This document shows, piece by piece, positions 17,243 to 25,767 of a stretch of 64,000 bases of DNA. How positions within the stretch are numbered: the first letter of the stretch is position 1; the number at the start of each line of letters is the position of its first letter. The notes beneath the pieces were generated by a model that did no database searches, was not told the DNA's origin, and worked only from the letters and a program-made list of their open reading frames with translations. The translations under genes were made by a program, and so were the position numbers. This stretch comes from Stutzerimonas decontaminans (GTDB lineage Bacteria > Pseudomonadota > Gammaproteobacteria > Pseudomonadales > Pseudomonadaceae), in the NCBI RefSeq assembly GCF_000661915.1, contig NZ_CP007509.1, positions 2,559,501 to 2,623,500 of the forward strand, given 5' to 3'.

Positions 17243-19783
17243 TCAGCGCTGCTGCCAGCGCCCATCCGGTGCATCGGCATTGGCGACGACATGCCAGCCG
17301 CCCTCCGCCGCACGCAGCGACCGGAGCTGGAGGCGAACATCGACGACATCGACAGTAGCAATCGCCGCCGCGACCGCCGCCGGGTGTTCGGCGTCACAGC
17401 CCGCCAGGCGTGCCTGCCAGACAGCCTCGGCGCGCCGACGAAGATCGCGGCTCAGCCCATTGGCCGACTCACCAGCGCAGAGGACCTGCAACAGGTCGGC
17501 TGATGGCGTTTCCAGACTGGCTGCAAAGGATTCGAGAAAGACTTCCATATGGCCGAGAATCTCGGCGGCCGACGCGCTAGGCGACTGCACCGCAAAGATG
17601 ATTCCGCTGCGTTCACCGAGTTGGCGAAAGCCGCAGAACACCGCATAGCCAAGCTGCAGCTCACTGCGCAGACGACGGAAGAAGCTACCTTCCATCAGTC
17701 GTGCCAGCTGACGCCAGGCCGCCTCGACTGCGGCGCTACGAACGGGTAACGGACAGAACAACACCAGTGCGGTCTCGACGCCTGGATTGCCGAAGCGAGA
17801 CCACTGATAGCGCAGAGGATGTCCCGTCTGCCGTTCGACAGGCAGCTCGCTCCGGCCGGGCATTGCCGCCAGCACGTCCTGCAACGGCCCGCTCAGATGG
17901 GCAGGAAGACCCACCGCCAACGCATCCCATGGCGCACCTTGCCATACCCGCTCCAGAGCAGGCTGATCCGGCACGGCATGGTCCTCAACTGCTGCTGGCT
18001 CGACCAACATCGGCAAGCGTCGCAGGAGTTGCCGTATCAGCAGCTCGTTCGCACCCGGCGCCGTCGCCTCGCCGAGCAGGCGCTGACCGTTATCGAAAGC
18101 CTCGATTGGTGGTGCTTTGAGCACGTCGAGCAGGTCCTGCAACACGAGCGGCAACGCCTCGGCATAGCCGAACAGCATGAGGCTCCAGCTGCTACCCAGG
18201 TCATCGAAGCGCAGTTCGACACCCGCCTGGACAGCGGCAACGATGTGCACCTGCAGCGCGGCATGGAGCGCATGCCAGAGCCCAGCCGGAGGTCGATCCG
18301 TTGCGAATTGCCAGCGCAGGTAAAGCGCGCCCTGCCCGCGCGAATCGTCGTCATGTTCCAACCAGCACAAGGCTGGCACTGCAACTGGCGCAACCCGCGG
18401 CCGGGCATGTGCGCTCAGCCAGCGGTTGCGCGCTGCCAGTCGCCACTGCCATGCCCGGTCGCCAGCCACGGGCCACCGCTCCGGCGCCAGTCGCAATGCG
18501 AACCCTGTTTGGGTGCTGGCGATGCTCGCGCACTGATTGCCGCCCACGCCATCCACGGTGAGGACAATAGGCTTTGCCTCAGTGATCTGGGTGCCAAGCG
18601 CCTGCAGTGCTTGCCGGACCCGATCCGTAGCGATCGACGGCGCCCAGGCTGCCGGGTCGATCCAGTAGCGCAACAGCGCCAGGGGTTCCTTGCCCAGCAG
18701 CCCGCGCTGACGGATCTGCACATACTCGTCCCATAACTCGGCCCAGGGCGCCTGCAACGTCATGAACTGCAGCCAGCTGCGAACCGCCGCGACGACCTCT
18801 GCGCGATCCGCCATGCCCTGCTCGGTCAGCTGCGCCTCGATGACGACCACGCCCTGCCCGTCATGCCAGTACGGCACCCGCAACGCCAGCGCGTCGCACC
18901 AGCAGGTCTCGCGTAATACCGCACTAAGGCTGCCGCTGGCCTGCGATGCCAACCACGCCCCCAGAACATCCAGCGCCACGCAGGCCTGATCCGGCAGCCC
19001 ATCCAGCGCGAACGCCAGATTCAGGCATGGCCGCGCACCATCGACCTCAAGATGCAACACAGCCCCATCGTCCGCGCGCAACGGCGCCAGCGGCCTCGCC
19101 ACGGCAGGAGCAACAGGCAACTGGCATTCGCTGCATTGCAGCAGTTCCAGCAGCTGCTCAATGCTGCAAGGCGCGGCGACCAGCAGCTCCATCTGCCCGG
19201 TGTGATAGAAGCGCTGGTGATAGCCCTTGAGTGCCTGCTGGAACGCAGCGGCCTCTACAGGCAGGGTGTCGCGATTGCCCGCATGGAAAGCGGCAAAGGG
19301 ATGCGCAGCGCTAAGTGCCGTGCCGATTGCGGCGTCGCATAGCGTTTCACGGTCCCGCCCTCGGGCGAGGAACTCCGCTTGCAAAACCTCGCGCTCGCGC
19401 AACTGCGCTGCTTCGTCGAGCAGGGGCCGGGCAAGCATATCGAGCAGGCGCCGGAGTCCTTCGCCGAACGTCTCGGTCGCTACCTGAAAGAAGAAATCGG
19501 TGTGGCGCTCACGGGTCGACGCATTGAGCTGACCGCCACGCCCCTGCACGAACGGCATCAGGCTGTCAGTCGCGGCATAGGCCTGGCTGCCGAGAAACAA
19601 CAGATGCTCGAGAAAATGCGCAAGTCCCGGATATTCAGACGGCGTGTCGTGCGCCCCGGCATGTACGCGAACCAAGGCAGCGGCCTGACTACCCACAGGT
19701 AGCTGGATATAGCCCAGTCGCAGCCCGTTGGGCAGCACCCGGCGTACTGGAAGCAGGTCAGACGCAACGCTGTCCGGCGTCAT
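17243..19783 (-). CDS. pqqF: PqqF-like M16 zinc metallopeptidase
   Basis: This 846-residue insulinase-family protease has the inverted zinc motif HFLEH (HxxEH) near residue 57, with the third ligand Glu about 76 residues later in EREVLQAEF. Length and pattern fit PqqF, which trims the PqqA peptide in PQQ cofactor synthesis. No other pqq gene is in the window, so the name is provisional; a general M16 peptidase is the alternative. The ATG at 19783 is preferred over a GTG at 19792 because GGGAG lies 8 bases before it. It follows the MerR gene after 34 bp on the same strand, so the two are probably cotranscribed. Confidence 0.78.
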   Translation of the reverse strand: MTPDSVASDLLPVRRVLPNGLRLGYIQLPVGSQAAALVRVHAGAHDTPSEYPGLAHFLEHLLFLGSQAYAATDSLMPFVQGRGGQLNASTRERHTDFFFQVATETFGEGLRRLLDMLARPLLDEAAQLREREVLQAEFLARGRDRETLCDAAIGTALSAAHPFAAFHAGNRDTLPVEAAAFQQALKGYHQRFYHTGQMELLVAAPCSIEQLLELLQCSECQLPVAPAVARPLAPLRADDGAVLHLEVDGARPCLNLAFALDGLPDQACVALDVLGAWLASQASGSLSAVLRETCWCDALALRVPYWHDGQGVVVIEAQLTEQGMADRAEVVAAVRSWLQFMTLQAPWAELWDEYVQIRQRGLLGKEPLALLRYWIDPAAWAPSIATDRVRQALQALGTQITEAKPIVLTVDGVGGNQCASIASTQTGFALRLAPERWPVAGDRAWQWRLAARNRWLSAHARPRVAPVAVPALCWLEHDDDSRGQGALYLRWQFATDRPPAGLWHALHAALQVHIVAAVQAGVELRFDDLGSSWSLMLFGYAEALPLVLQDLLDVLKAPPIEAFDNGQRLLGEATAPGANELLIRQLLRRLPMLVEPAAVEDHAVPDQPALERVWQGAPWDALAVGLPAHLSGPLQDVLAAMPGRSELPVERQTGHPLRYQWSRFGNPGVETALVLFCPLPVRSAAVEAAWRQLARLMEGSFFRRLRSELQLGYAVFCGFRQLGERSGIIFAVQSPSASAAEILGHMEVFLESFAASLETPSADLLQVLCAGESANGLSRDLRRRAEAVWQARLAGCDAEHPAAVAAAIATVDVVDVRLQLRSLRAAEGGWHVVANADAPDGRWQQR

Positions 19784-19817
19784 GGATTGCACTCCCGCTG
19801 CCAGACAGCCGTTTGCA

Positions 19818-20765
19818 TCAGGTATCCAGCTGACCGGCGAGAAACTGCCGCAGACGGCGCTGCATCAGCTTGCCGGAACTTCCCAGACAGGCGATCGGCG
19901 TACCGGCCAGGGCTTCACGCCCGAGTTCGGCCGCCTCGCCGGCCAGCGCCAGCGGGCAATCAAGGCCTAGCGAAAGCCTGTTGAGCTGACGCAGCTGCAC
20001 CTCGCCATGGGGAACGTTGGAGAACAGTACCAGCCCCTGAGGCTTCATCTTGTCGCAGACCAGCGCGAGTTCTTCCAGCGGTTGGCCGATCGGCAGCACG
20101 CTGATGGCGAGACTGTCGCCACTCAGCATCAGCCCTGCCACCAGCAGTTCCAGTTCGCGGCACTGGCCTGGCATTGCCGCGAGCAGTACCCGCTCGCAGG
20201 CTGGCATGCGGGCCAGTTGCAGGCGCTGCAGCACCCGTGCGCGCAGGAAGGCATCAAGGAACAACCACTCGCTGGTGCCGCCGAACTCGTCCTGGCGTAA
20301 CAAGAGTTCCTGCCAGACCGGCAACAGCACATCCTGAAACACCACGGCCAGCGGATAGGTGGAGAACACCTGGCCGTACAACTGCTCCAGGCGTACTTCG
20401 TCGAAGCCATTCACCGCTTCGCGCAGCTGCCCCTGCCATTCACCCCATTCGCCGCTGACGGTCGCGACCGGCTCCTCGGCTTCGCGAGTCGCCGCACTGC
20501 GGGCGAGTATGCTGCCTACCTTGCTAACCGCCACGCCGCGCTCGGTCCAGGAAAGGATGCTGCGAACCGCCTCCACATCAGCCATCGAATAGAGCCGGTG
20601 GCCGCTGTCGGTGCGCGTCGGGCGGATCAACCCGTAGCGACGCTCCCACGCACGCAAGGTGACCGGGTTTACGCCAGTCAGGCGGGCAACTTCGCGAATG
20701 GGGAAAAGCTCCTGCTGCTCGAACGCACTCGAGGACAGGGTCGAAGCGCCGGAGGATTCGGTCAT
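19818..20765 (-). CDS. MerR-family regulator, LitR/CarH-like without visible cobalamin ligands (MerR-1)
   Basis: This 315-residue protein has an N-terminal MerR winged helix (about 20-88: LFPIREVARLTGVNPVTLRAW, then ERRYGLIRPTR) and a C-terminal B12-binding-like fold. CarH needs histidines in the cobalamin region; at the matching place here the sequence reads PGQCRELELLVAGL, and no DxHxxG motif is found. This matches class II LitR proteins of pseudomonads, which sense light indirectly. The ATG at 20765 is chosen because the longer frame starts in the promoter region. It is divergent from the DUF393 gene across a TTGTACA-containing region and followed by pqqF. Confidence 0.85.
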   Translation of the reverse strand: MTESSGASTLSSSAFEQQELFPIREVARLTGVNPVTLRAWERRYGLIRPTRTDSGHRLYSMADVEAVRSILSWTERGVAVSKVGSILARSAATREAEEPVATVSGEWGEWQGQLREAVNGFDEVRLEQLYGQVFSTYPLAVVFQDVLLPVWQELLLRQDEFGGTSEWLFLDAFLRARVLQRLQLARMPACERVLLAAMPGQCRELELLVAGLMLSGDSLAISVLPIGQPLEELALVCDKMKPQGLVLFSNVPHGEVQLRQLNRLSLGLDCPLALAGEAAELGREALAGTPIACLGSSGKLMQRRLRQFLAGQLDT

Positions 20766-20814
20766 GAGGCGGCTCGCTGGAAAAGAATGCCGAGATTGTA
20801 ACCCAGCGTTTCGC

Positions 20815-20841
20815 AGCATACCCTCTACAAACGTTGTACAA
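20815..20841 (-). promoter_or_regulatory. Candidate LitR-controlled promoter of MerR-1
   Basis: On the minus strand TTGTAC (complement of 20836-20841), a 15-base spacer and TATGCT (complement of 20815-20820) have the same layout as the folE and epimerase promoters. The 11-bp direct repeat TCTACAAACGT / TGTACAAACGC (20824-20845, plus strand) overlaps it. This suggests autoregulation. Confidence 0.55.
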
Positions 20842-20858
20842 ACGCGAGATGCGATGAA

Positions 20859-21308
20859 ATGACTCCTGACCTCCCGCTGACGCTCTTCGTCGACCGCTCA
20901 TGCCCGCTGTGTGCCCGCGAAGTTCACTGGCTGGAGCGCAGCGCTGATCCTGCACGGCTGCTGCTGGTGGACATCAGCGCCGCCGACTTCTCCACCGCGG
21001 GGCTCGGCCGGGATTTAGCGCAGTTACGTCGTCGCCTGCACGCGCGCAGTGCCAGCGGGGCCTGGCTGACCGGCGTGGATGCCACCTACTGGAGCTGGCG
21101 CCTGGCCGGGCATGGTCGCTGGGCCGCGCCGCTTGGCTGGCGGCCGCTGCGCCCGTTCTTGCTGCTCGGCTACCAGCTGTTCGCTGTATTACGTCCGCAC
21201 CTGGACTGGCTGCCACACCCGGACGGCGCGAGTCGCTGCACCACCCAATGCAGCGCGCCGCAGCCCTCCTCGCCCGCCTCCGACAGCCAGGCGACCAAGC
21301 AACCCTAG
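20859..21308 (+). CDS. DUF393/DCC family thiol-disulfide oxidoreductase-like protein
   Basis: This 149-residue protein has the DCC-family motif: DRSCPLC at residues 12-18 carries the CPxC pair, followed by a central HARSASGAWLTGVDA strand and a hydrophobic WRPLRPFLLLGYQLFAVL region. Members are thioredoxin-like and of uncertain function. The C-terminal 25 residues are low-complexity (Ser, Pro, Gln). The gene is divergent from MerR-1 and may respond to the same light operator. The ribosome-binding site is poor. Its end overlaps the convergent DUF6482-like gene by four bases. Confidence 0.75.
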   Translation: MTPDLPLTLFVDRSCPLCAREVHWLERSADPARLLLVDISAADFSTAGLGRDLAQLRRRLHARSASGAWLTGVDATYWSWRLAGHGRWAAPLGWRPLRPFLLLGYQLFAVLRPHLDWLPHPDGASRCTTQCSAPQPSSPASDSQATKQP

Positions 21309-21619
21309 CTTTCGGCAACCAGCGGCATGCGCAGACCGCACTCTGGCTCAACCGCTGACGGGCGACCAATCATTTCGTCATGGCTGACTGGCTGCCGCCA
21401 GTAGACCTCACGCACACCGCAGGCCTGCAGCGCTCGCTTCAAGCTGCCCTGATCACTCCAGACCGTGCGCTGGCCCTCGCTGAACTGCCGCCGGTTACCG
21501 TTGCGTTCGACCACCCAGGCGCTGTAGCCACAGCAGCGCAGGCCATGCAACTCGACCCGATCTATCCGGCCTCTGCACAGTGCGAAGCGCAGCCCAAGCT
21601 TGGAAAGTTTGTTGTTCAA
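21305..21619 (-). CDS. Small DUF6482-like pseudomonad protein
   Basis: This 104-residue protein has no signal or membrane segment. The pattern SEGQRTVWSDQGSLKRALQA followed by SHDEMIGRP resembles the small pseudomonad family annotated DUF6482; the function is unknown. The start appears to be TTG at 21619, because the frame is closed by a stop a few codons upstream and no ATG fits. A TGTACA lies at 21632-21637, only 13 bases upstream, so it is too close to be a normal -35 for this gene. Confidence 0.55.
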   Translation of the reverse strand: MNNKLSKLGLRFALCRGRIDRVELHGLRCCGYSAWVVERNGNRRQFSEGQRTVWSDQGSLKRALQACGVREVYWRQPVSHDEMIGRPSAVEPECGLRMPLVAES

Positions 21620-21631
21620 GGTCCCAATACC

Positions 21632-21637
21632 TGTACA
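21632..21637. promoter_or_regulatory. Additional TGTACA half-site between DUF6482 and folE genes
   Basis: A lone TGTACA within cTTGTACAGG (read on the minus strand) sits 91 bases upstream of the folE operator. It may be an auxiliary binding site. No second half-site at 12-base spacing is found. Confidence 0.3.
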
Positions 21638-21726
21638 AGTTCAGCCCTCCCCAGGGCCTGGCAGCTTGCAAACGTTGGATGTAGCGCCTGCTGCGGGATG
21701 CCGGCAGCGTATTCCTTTACATTTAC

Positions 21727-21753
21727 TTGTACAATATCAATTGTTCGTATAGC
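21727..21753 (+). promoter_or_regulatory. Candidate LitR-controlled promoter of the folE operon
   Basis: TTGTAC at 21727-21732, 15 bases, and TATAGC at 21748-21753. Within it TGTACA-N12-CGTATA differs by one base from the class II LitR consensus T(G/A)TACA-N12-TGTA(C/T)A as I recall it. A 19-base block beginning TTTACTTGTACAA (21722-21740) matches the DUF523 upstream region at 17 of 19 positions. Confidence 0.65.
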
Positions 21754-21828
21754 TTTACCTCACAACGGTCGCTGACCGTCTTCAGCTCCTTCCAATACAT
21801 CAGCGCTAGCCGCACTAAAGGTCCCGAG

Positions 21829-22386
21829 ATGAACGATTTGCCTGGTCATTACCGCGAAATACTGTCCGGGGTAGGCGAAGACCCGGAGCGCGAGGGTCTG
21901 CGCGATACGCCGTTGCGTGCGGCGAAGGCCATGCAGTACCTGTGCGGCGGCTACAACCGCAGCCTGGAAGAAGTGGTCAATGGCGCACTGTTCGCCTCTG
22001 ACAATGACGAGATGGTCATCGTCAAGGACATCGAGCTGTACTCGCTGTGCGAGCACCACATCCTGCCCTTTATCGGCAAGGCGCATGTCGCCTATATCCC
22101 CACCGGCCGCGTGCTGGGGCTGTCCAAGGTGGCGCGGATCGTCGACATGTACGCTCGCCGCCTGCAGATCCAGGAAAACCTGACCCGTCAGATCGCCGAA
22201 GCCATTCAGGAAGTCACCGGCGCCGCCGGTGTTGCGGTGGTCATCGAAGCCAAGCACATGTGCATGATGATGCGCGGTGTGGAAAAGCAGAATTCGGTGA
22301 TGAACACCTCGGTGATGCTTGGCGCCTTCCGCAGCTCCTGCAATACGCGGATGGAATTCCTTCAGCTGATCGGGAGGGGGCAGTGA
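21829..22386 (+). CDS. folE: GTP cyclohydrolase I
   Basis: This 185-residue enzyme converts GTP to 7,8-dihydroneopterin triphosphate, the first step to folate and pterins. Zinc and active-site residues are visible in [11 protein letters not shown] (Cys and two His) and in [11 protein letters not shown] (second zinc Cys). The length fits the zinc-dependent type IA enzyme. The ATG at 21829 follows AAGG/GAG; the frame is open farther upstream into the promoter, so longer calls are wrong. It heads a coupled operon (folX, chalcone-isomerase-like, MFS, DUF3833, then LOV). The promoter carries a LitR-type operator. In a light regulon its product could feed folate or a photolyase chromophore. Confidence 0.95.
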   Translation: MNDLPGHYREILSGVGEDPEREGLRDTPLRAAKAMQYLCGGYNRSLEEVVNGALFASDNDEMVIVKDIELYSLCEHHILPFIGKAHVAYIPTGRVLGLSKVARIVDMYARRLQIQENLTRQIAEAIQEVTGAAGVAVVIEAKHMCMMMRGVEKQNSVMNTSVMLGAFRSSCNTRMEFLQLIGRGQ

Positions 22387-22757
22387 TGCCGCGCCTGGAA
22401 CCGGGCATGGCGCGCATCCGAGTAAAGGACCTGCGCCTGCGCACCTATATAGGTATCAACGAGGACGAGATCCTCAATCGCCAGGATGTGCTGATCAACC
22501 TGAGCATCCTCTACCCGGCGGTGGAAGCGGTGCGCGACAACGACATCGGACAGGCGCTCAACTATCGCACCATCACCAAAGCGATCATTCGTCATGTGGA
22601 GCAGAACCGCTTTGCCCTGCTCGAGCGCATGACCCAGGAGATCCTCGATCTGGTGATGGCGCATCCTGCGGTGAGCTATGCCGAAGTGGAAGTCGACAAG
22701 CCTCATGCGCTGCGTTTTGCCGATTCCGTTTCGATCACGCTCGCCGGCAGTCGCTGA
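22386..22757 (+). CDS. folX: Dihydroneopterin triphosphate 2'-epimerase (FolX)
   Basis: This 123-residue protein closely matches E. coli Fol[19 protein letters not shown] at the start, [20 protein letters not shown] in the middle and [18 protein letters not shown] at the end. FolX epimerises dihydroneopterin triphosphate to the monapterin form, used in Pseudomonas as a hydroxylase cofactor precursor. The start ATG overlaps the folE stop by one base, so the two steps are translationally coupled. A FolB aldolase is the related alternative, but the motifs fit FolX better. Confidence 0.93.
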   Translation: MPRLEPGMARIRVKDLRLRTYIGINEDEILNRQDVLINLSILYPAVEAVRDNDIGQALNYRTITKAIIRHVEQNRFALLERMTQEILDLVMAHPAVSYAEVEVDKPHALRFADSVSITLAGSR

Positions 22758-22765
22758 GCGCCGCC

Positions 22766-23287
22766 ATGAGCAGCCGCCGAAACGTCATCATCGCCAGCCT
22801 GCTATGCCTGCTGCCGATGCTTGCGGCTGCCAACTGGCGCGAGTCCGTGCCCCAGGCTCGCCTGGTCGGTGAAGGTGAGCTGCGCTTCTTCGGTTTCCGC
22901 ATCTATGACGCTCGGCTGTGGAGCGAACAGGCGCCGCTGCAAGCCCAGGCGCCGTTCGCGCTGGAACTGACGTATCACCGTTCCATCAGCCGCGAAGACT
23001 TCGTGCGCACCAGCCTCGAAGAAATCCAGCGGCTCTCCGGCGAGCCGGCCGATTCCCCGCGCCTGCGCCAGTGGCGCGCAGAGATGCAGCGGGCCTTCGT
23101 CGATGTCACGCCGGGTGAGCGCATTACCGGTGTCTTTCTGCCCGGTCGCGGCTGCCGCTTCTACGTGAATGATCGACTGCAGCATGAAGTAGCCGACCCC
23201 GCCTTCGCCGATGCCTTCTTCGCCATCTGGCTCGACCCGCGCAGTCGCGACCAGAAGCTGCGGCGCAACCTGCTGGGCGAACGGTGA
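22766..23287 (+). CDS. Chalcone isomerase-like exported protein
   Basis: This 173-residue protein has a signal peptide (MSSRRN, hydrophobic core, cleavage near LAAA-N) and the bacterial chalcone-isomerase-like pattern: GEGELRFFGFRIYDARLW, then LELTYHRSISREDFVRTSLEEI. These bacterial proteins probably do not isomerise flavonoids; several sit beside fatty-acid-modifying genes and may bind lipids in the periplasm. It follows folX after 8 bp and overlaps the MFS gene by 4 bases. In other gammaproteobacteria, as I recall, this family travels with DUF3833 and CFA-synthase genes. Confidence 0.8.
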   Translation: MSSRRNVIIASLLCLLPMLAAANWRESVPQARLVGEGELRFFGFRIYDARLWSEQAPLQAQAPFALELTYHRSISREDFVRTSLEEIQRLSGEPADSPRLRQWRAEMQRAFVDVTPGERITGVFLPGRGCRFYVNDRLQHEVADPAFADAFFAIWLDPRSRDQKLRRNLLGER

Positions 23288-24522
23288 AGAGCGCGGCGCT
23301 GGCAGCCTATGGCGTGCTCGGCCTGCCGCTGGCGATGGCCATGCTGCCGATCTACGTGCTGGTGCCAAACTTCTACGCGGCGGACCTCGGGCTGGGTCTG
23401 GCTCTGACCGGCACGGTGCTGTTTCTTGCCCGCTTGCTGGACACCGTGCAAGACCCCTGGCTAGGCCGCTTCATCGACCGCCGTTCGCCACGTGGCTGGA
23501 CCATCATGCTGGCCGGCTCGGCCATCCTGCTGAGCCTGGCAATGGCGGCGCTGCTGATTCCGCCGGTGCGCCTTGGCAGTTTCAGCCTTGCCTTCTGGCT
23601 CGGTGCATTGCTCGCCCTCACCTACACCCTGCACAGCCTCGTCAATATCACCTACCTGGCTTGGGGTGCACGCCTCTCCGATCAGCCTCACACCCGCACC
23701 CGGGTCGCCGCCTGGCGCGAAGGCGCGGGGCTTTTCGGCGTGGTTCTGGCCAGCGTGCTGCCCAGCGTACTGGCGACGCAGTACGGCATGGCCGCGGCGC
23801 TGACGACCTTCGCCGCCACATTCGCCGCACTGCTGTGTATCGGCGCCGCTGTACTCTTGCTGGCCGCACCCAGGCCACAGCGAATCGCACGCACCACCGC
23901 CGGAAGCTGGCGCCTGCCGCTGCGCAACCCGGCGTTTCGGCGGTTGGCGGGCGTCTATTTCATCAACGCCGTGGCGGTAGCGATTCCAGCCACTCTTGCG
24001 CTGTTCTTCATTGCCGACCGGCTGCAACTGGCGCAACTGACCGGACTGTTCCTGGCACTGTATTTCGTTAGCGGCGCCCTTGGTCTGCCGTTCTGGACGC
24101 GCCTGGCCGATCGCCTGGGTAAGCGGCGTAGCTGGCGGATCGGCATGCTCACCGGTTGCGCCGCCTTCATCTGGGCAGTGCTACTGGAGCCCGGCTCCGC
24201 CTGGGCCTATGCCGGCGTCTGCGTGATGTCGGGCCTCGCCCTCGGCGCGGACCTGGCCCTGCCACCGGCCTTGCTGGCGGACATCATTCCTGCGGATGAG
24301 CGCGACTCGACTGCCGCCTACTTCGGTCTATGGAGCTTTCTCGCCAAGCTGGCGCTGGCCATCGCCGGCCTCGCCTTGCCGCTGTTGGCATTAAGCGACT
24401 ACCAACCGGGCACACCGGCCGGCTGGAACCTCGCACTGGTCTACGCCGGCCTGCCCTGCCTGCTGAAGCTCGTGGCGGCGCGCCTGCTCACTTCCCTTCC
24501 CTGCGGAGAACCCAAACCATGA
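23284..24522 (+). CDS. MFS transporter, MelB/GPH-like
   Basis: This 412-residue protein has about twelve hydrophobic segments. The N-terminal LARLLDTVQDPWLGRFIDRRS block is the hallmark of the glycoside-pentoside-hexuronide (MFS_2) group. In eukaryotic relatives (MFSD2A) the group moves lysolipids, so a lipid substrate is conceivable given the neighbours; this is inference. The start is GTG at 23284, overlapping the previous gene by four bases, and its stop overlaps the DUF3833 start by the ATGA arrangement. Confidence 0.82.
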   Translation: MKSAALAAYGVLGLPLAMAMLPIYVLVPNFYAADLGLGLALTGTVLFLARLLDTVQDPWLGRFIDRRSPRGWTIMLAGSAILLSLAMAALLIPPVRLGSFSLAFWLGALLALTYTLHSLVNITYLAWGARLSDQPHTRTRVAAWREGAGLFGVVLASVLPSVLATQYGMAAALTTFAATFAALLCIGAAVLLLAAPRPQRIARTTAGSWRLPLRNPAFRRLAGVYFINAVAVAIPATLALFFIADRLQLAQLTGLFLALYFVSGALGLPFWTRLADRLGKRRSWRIGMLTGCAAFIWAVLLEPGSAWAYAGVCVMSGLALGADLALPPALLADIIPADERDSTAAYFGLWSFLAKLALAIAGLALPLLALSDYQPGTPAGWNLALVYAGLPCLLKLVAARLLTSLPCGEPKP

Positions 24523-25046
24523 AAAAGGTCCTGATACTGGCGTGCTGCCTGCTCCTGCTCAGCTGCACCGCAGTCGACGTCGAGCATTACCGCAACGAGG
24601 AACCGCAGCTGGACCTGCGTAAATACTTCGTTGGCAAGGTCGACGCCTGGGGCATGTTCCAGAAGCGTTCCGGTGAGGTGGTGAAGCGCTTTCACGTCGA
24701 GATCGACGGCAGTCTGGATGGCGACAAGCTGATTCTCGACGAACACTTCCGCTACAGCGATGGCACCACCCAGCAACGTGTCTGGACCCTCACCGAAGAA
24801 CGCCCCGGTCACTGGCGCGGCACCGCTGCCGACGTGGTTGGCGAAGCTCATGGCGAAGTGGCCGGCAACGCGCTGCGCTGGCGCTATGTGCTCAGCCTGC
24901 CGGTGGATGACAAGGTCTACGACGTGCATCTGGATGACTGGATGTATCTCATCGACGAACACACCCTGGCCAACCGTTCGTTCATGAGCAAGTTCGGCGT
25001 CGAGGTGGGTCAGGTCACGCTGTTTTTCCGCAAGCGCATCGAATGA
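24519..25046 (+). CDS. DUF3833 family lipoprotein
   Basis: This 175-residue protein has a lipoprotein signal peptide with lipobox LLSC at Cys16; the next residue is Thr, not Asp, so outer-membrane sorting is expected. The mature part reads like DUF3833: LDLRKYFVGKVDAWGMFQKRSG, then WTLTEERPGHWRG and DWMYLIDEHTLANRS. The fold is probably lipocalin-like. The family co-occurs with chalcone-isomerase-like and CFA-synthase genes in light- or stress-linked lipid clusters. It is coupled to the MFS gene. The LOV gene follows after 85 bp. Confidence 0.82.
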   Translation: MKKVLILACCLLLLSCTAVDVEHYRNEEPQLDLRKYFVGKVDAWGMFQKRSGEVVKRFHVEIDGSLDGDKLILDEHFRYSDGTTQQRVWTLTEERPGHWRGTAADVVGEAHGEVAGNALRWRYVLSLPVDDKVYDVHLDDWMYLIDEHTLANRSFMSKFGVEVGQVTLFFRKRIE

Positions 25047-25131
25047 GCTGATGTTTCGAGCACTACGGCGAGGCACTGATCAGGCCAAGTTGTTCTAGAA
25101 TGCGCCGCATGCCCCTTCAGGATGTCGTGAC

Positions 25132-25578
25132 ATGATCAATGCCAAGCTGCTGCAACTGGTTATCGAAGCCTCCAACGATGGAATCGTGGTCGCCGAGCAG
25201 GAAGGCGACGACAACATCCTGATCTACGCCAACCCGGCCTTCGAACGCCTGACTGGCTACGCGGTCGACGACATCCTCTACCGCGACTGTCGCTTCCTGC
25301 AGGGCGAGGACCGGGACCAGGCTGGGCTGCAGGCGATCCGCGAGGCGGTGAAGAGCAACCAGCCCTGCCGCCAGATCATTCGCAACTACCGCAAGGACGG
25401 CACACCGTTCTGGAACGAGCTTTCCATTACCCCGGTGTTCAACGAGGCCGATCAGCTGACCTACTTCATCGGTATCCAGAAGAACGTCACCGCCGAAGTC
25501 GATGCCCTGCAGCGGGTCGAAGCGCTAGAAGCCGAAATACGCGACCTCAAGGAGCAGATCGCCCGCAGCCAGGGCTGA
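25132..25578 (+). CDS. Short LOV blue-light photoreceptor
   Basis: This 148-residue protein is a single LOV/PAS core with a C-terminal helix and no effector domain. The flavin-binding signature is YRDCRFLQG, with the adduct-forming Cys at residue 53 and the following RFLQ that holds FMN. NYRKDGTPFWNEL and YFIGIQKNVT are the other conserved LOV strands. It is strikingly similar in pattern and cysteine position to the P. putida short LOV protein PpSB1-LOV. In P. putida, as I recall, such a protein relieves repression by a class II LitR regulator in blue light. The gene ends the folE operon; the 85-bp gap may hold its own promoter (TAGAAT at about 25096-25101). Confidence 0.92.
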   Translation: MINAKLLQLVIEASNDGIVVAEQEGDDNILIYANPAFERLTGYAVDDILYRDCRFLQGEDRDQAGLQAIREAVKSNQPCRQIIRNYRKDGTPFWNELSITPVFNEADQLTYFIGIQKNVTAEVDALQRVEALEAEIRDLKEQIARSQG

Positions 25579-25621
25579 GCCGCGTTCCCACCGGACACTG
25601 ATCGCGAACTGATCGTCCGCT

Positions 25622-25640
25622 GCGCACCGCCCTGGTGCGC
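25622..25640 (+). terminator. Possible hairpin terminator after the LOV gene
   Basis: A perfect 7-bp stem gcgcacc / ggtgcgc with a 5-base loop lies 44 bases past the LOV stop. No T tract follows, so it may be a weak or Rho-assisted terminator. The rest of the 190-bp gap to the next gene holds nothing I can assign. Confidence 0.45.
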
Positions 25641-25767
25641 GAATAACCGACAAGCCTGCCACAGGCCTACCTAAGTGCGGTGCCCTCGCGCGCTGCGATA
25701 TGGGATACTGGCCACCCGCCATACACCGAATCCTGCTGTGGGCATGAGCACGCCCTAGGATGCTGTC

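Noticed and set aside
21620..21650. TGTACA at 21632 as the promoter of the DUF6482-like gene
   Set aside because: It lies 13 bases before the start codon; a promoter with it as -35 would start transcription inside the gene. Kept only as an auxiliary half-site.
15555..25680. Shared CCT(G/A)CCTA(G/A)GT word upstream of nosP and the GGDEF-EAL gene
   Set aside because: The orientation relative to each gene differs and only two copies were seen, so it is too weak to call a common operator.
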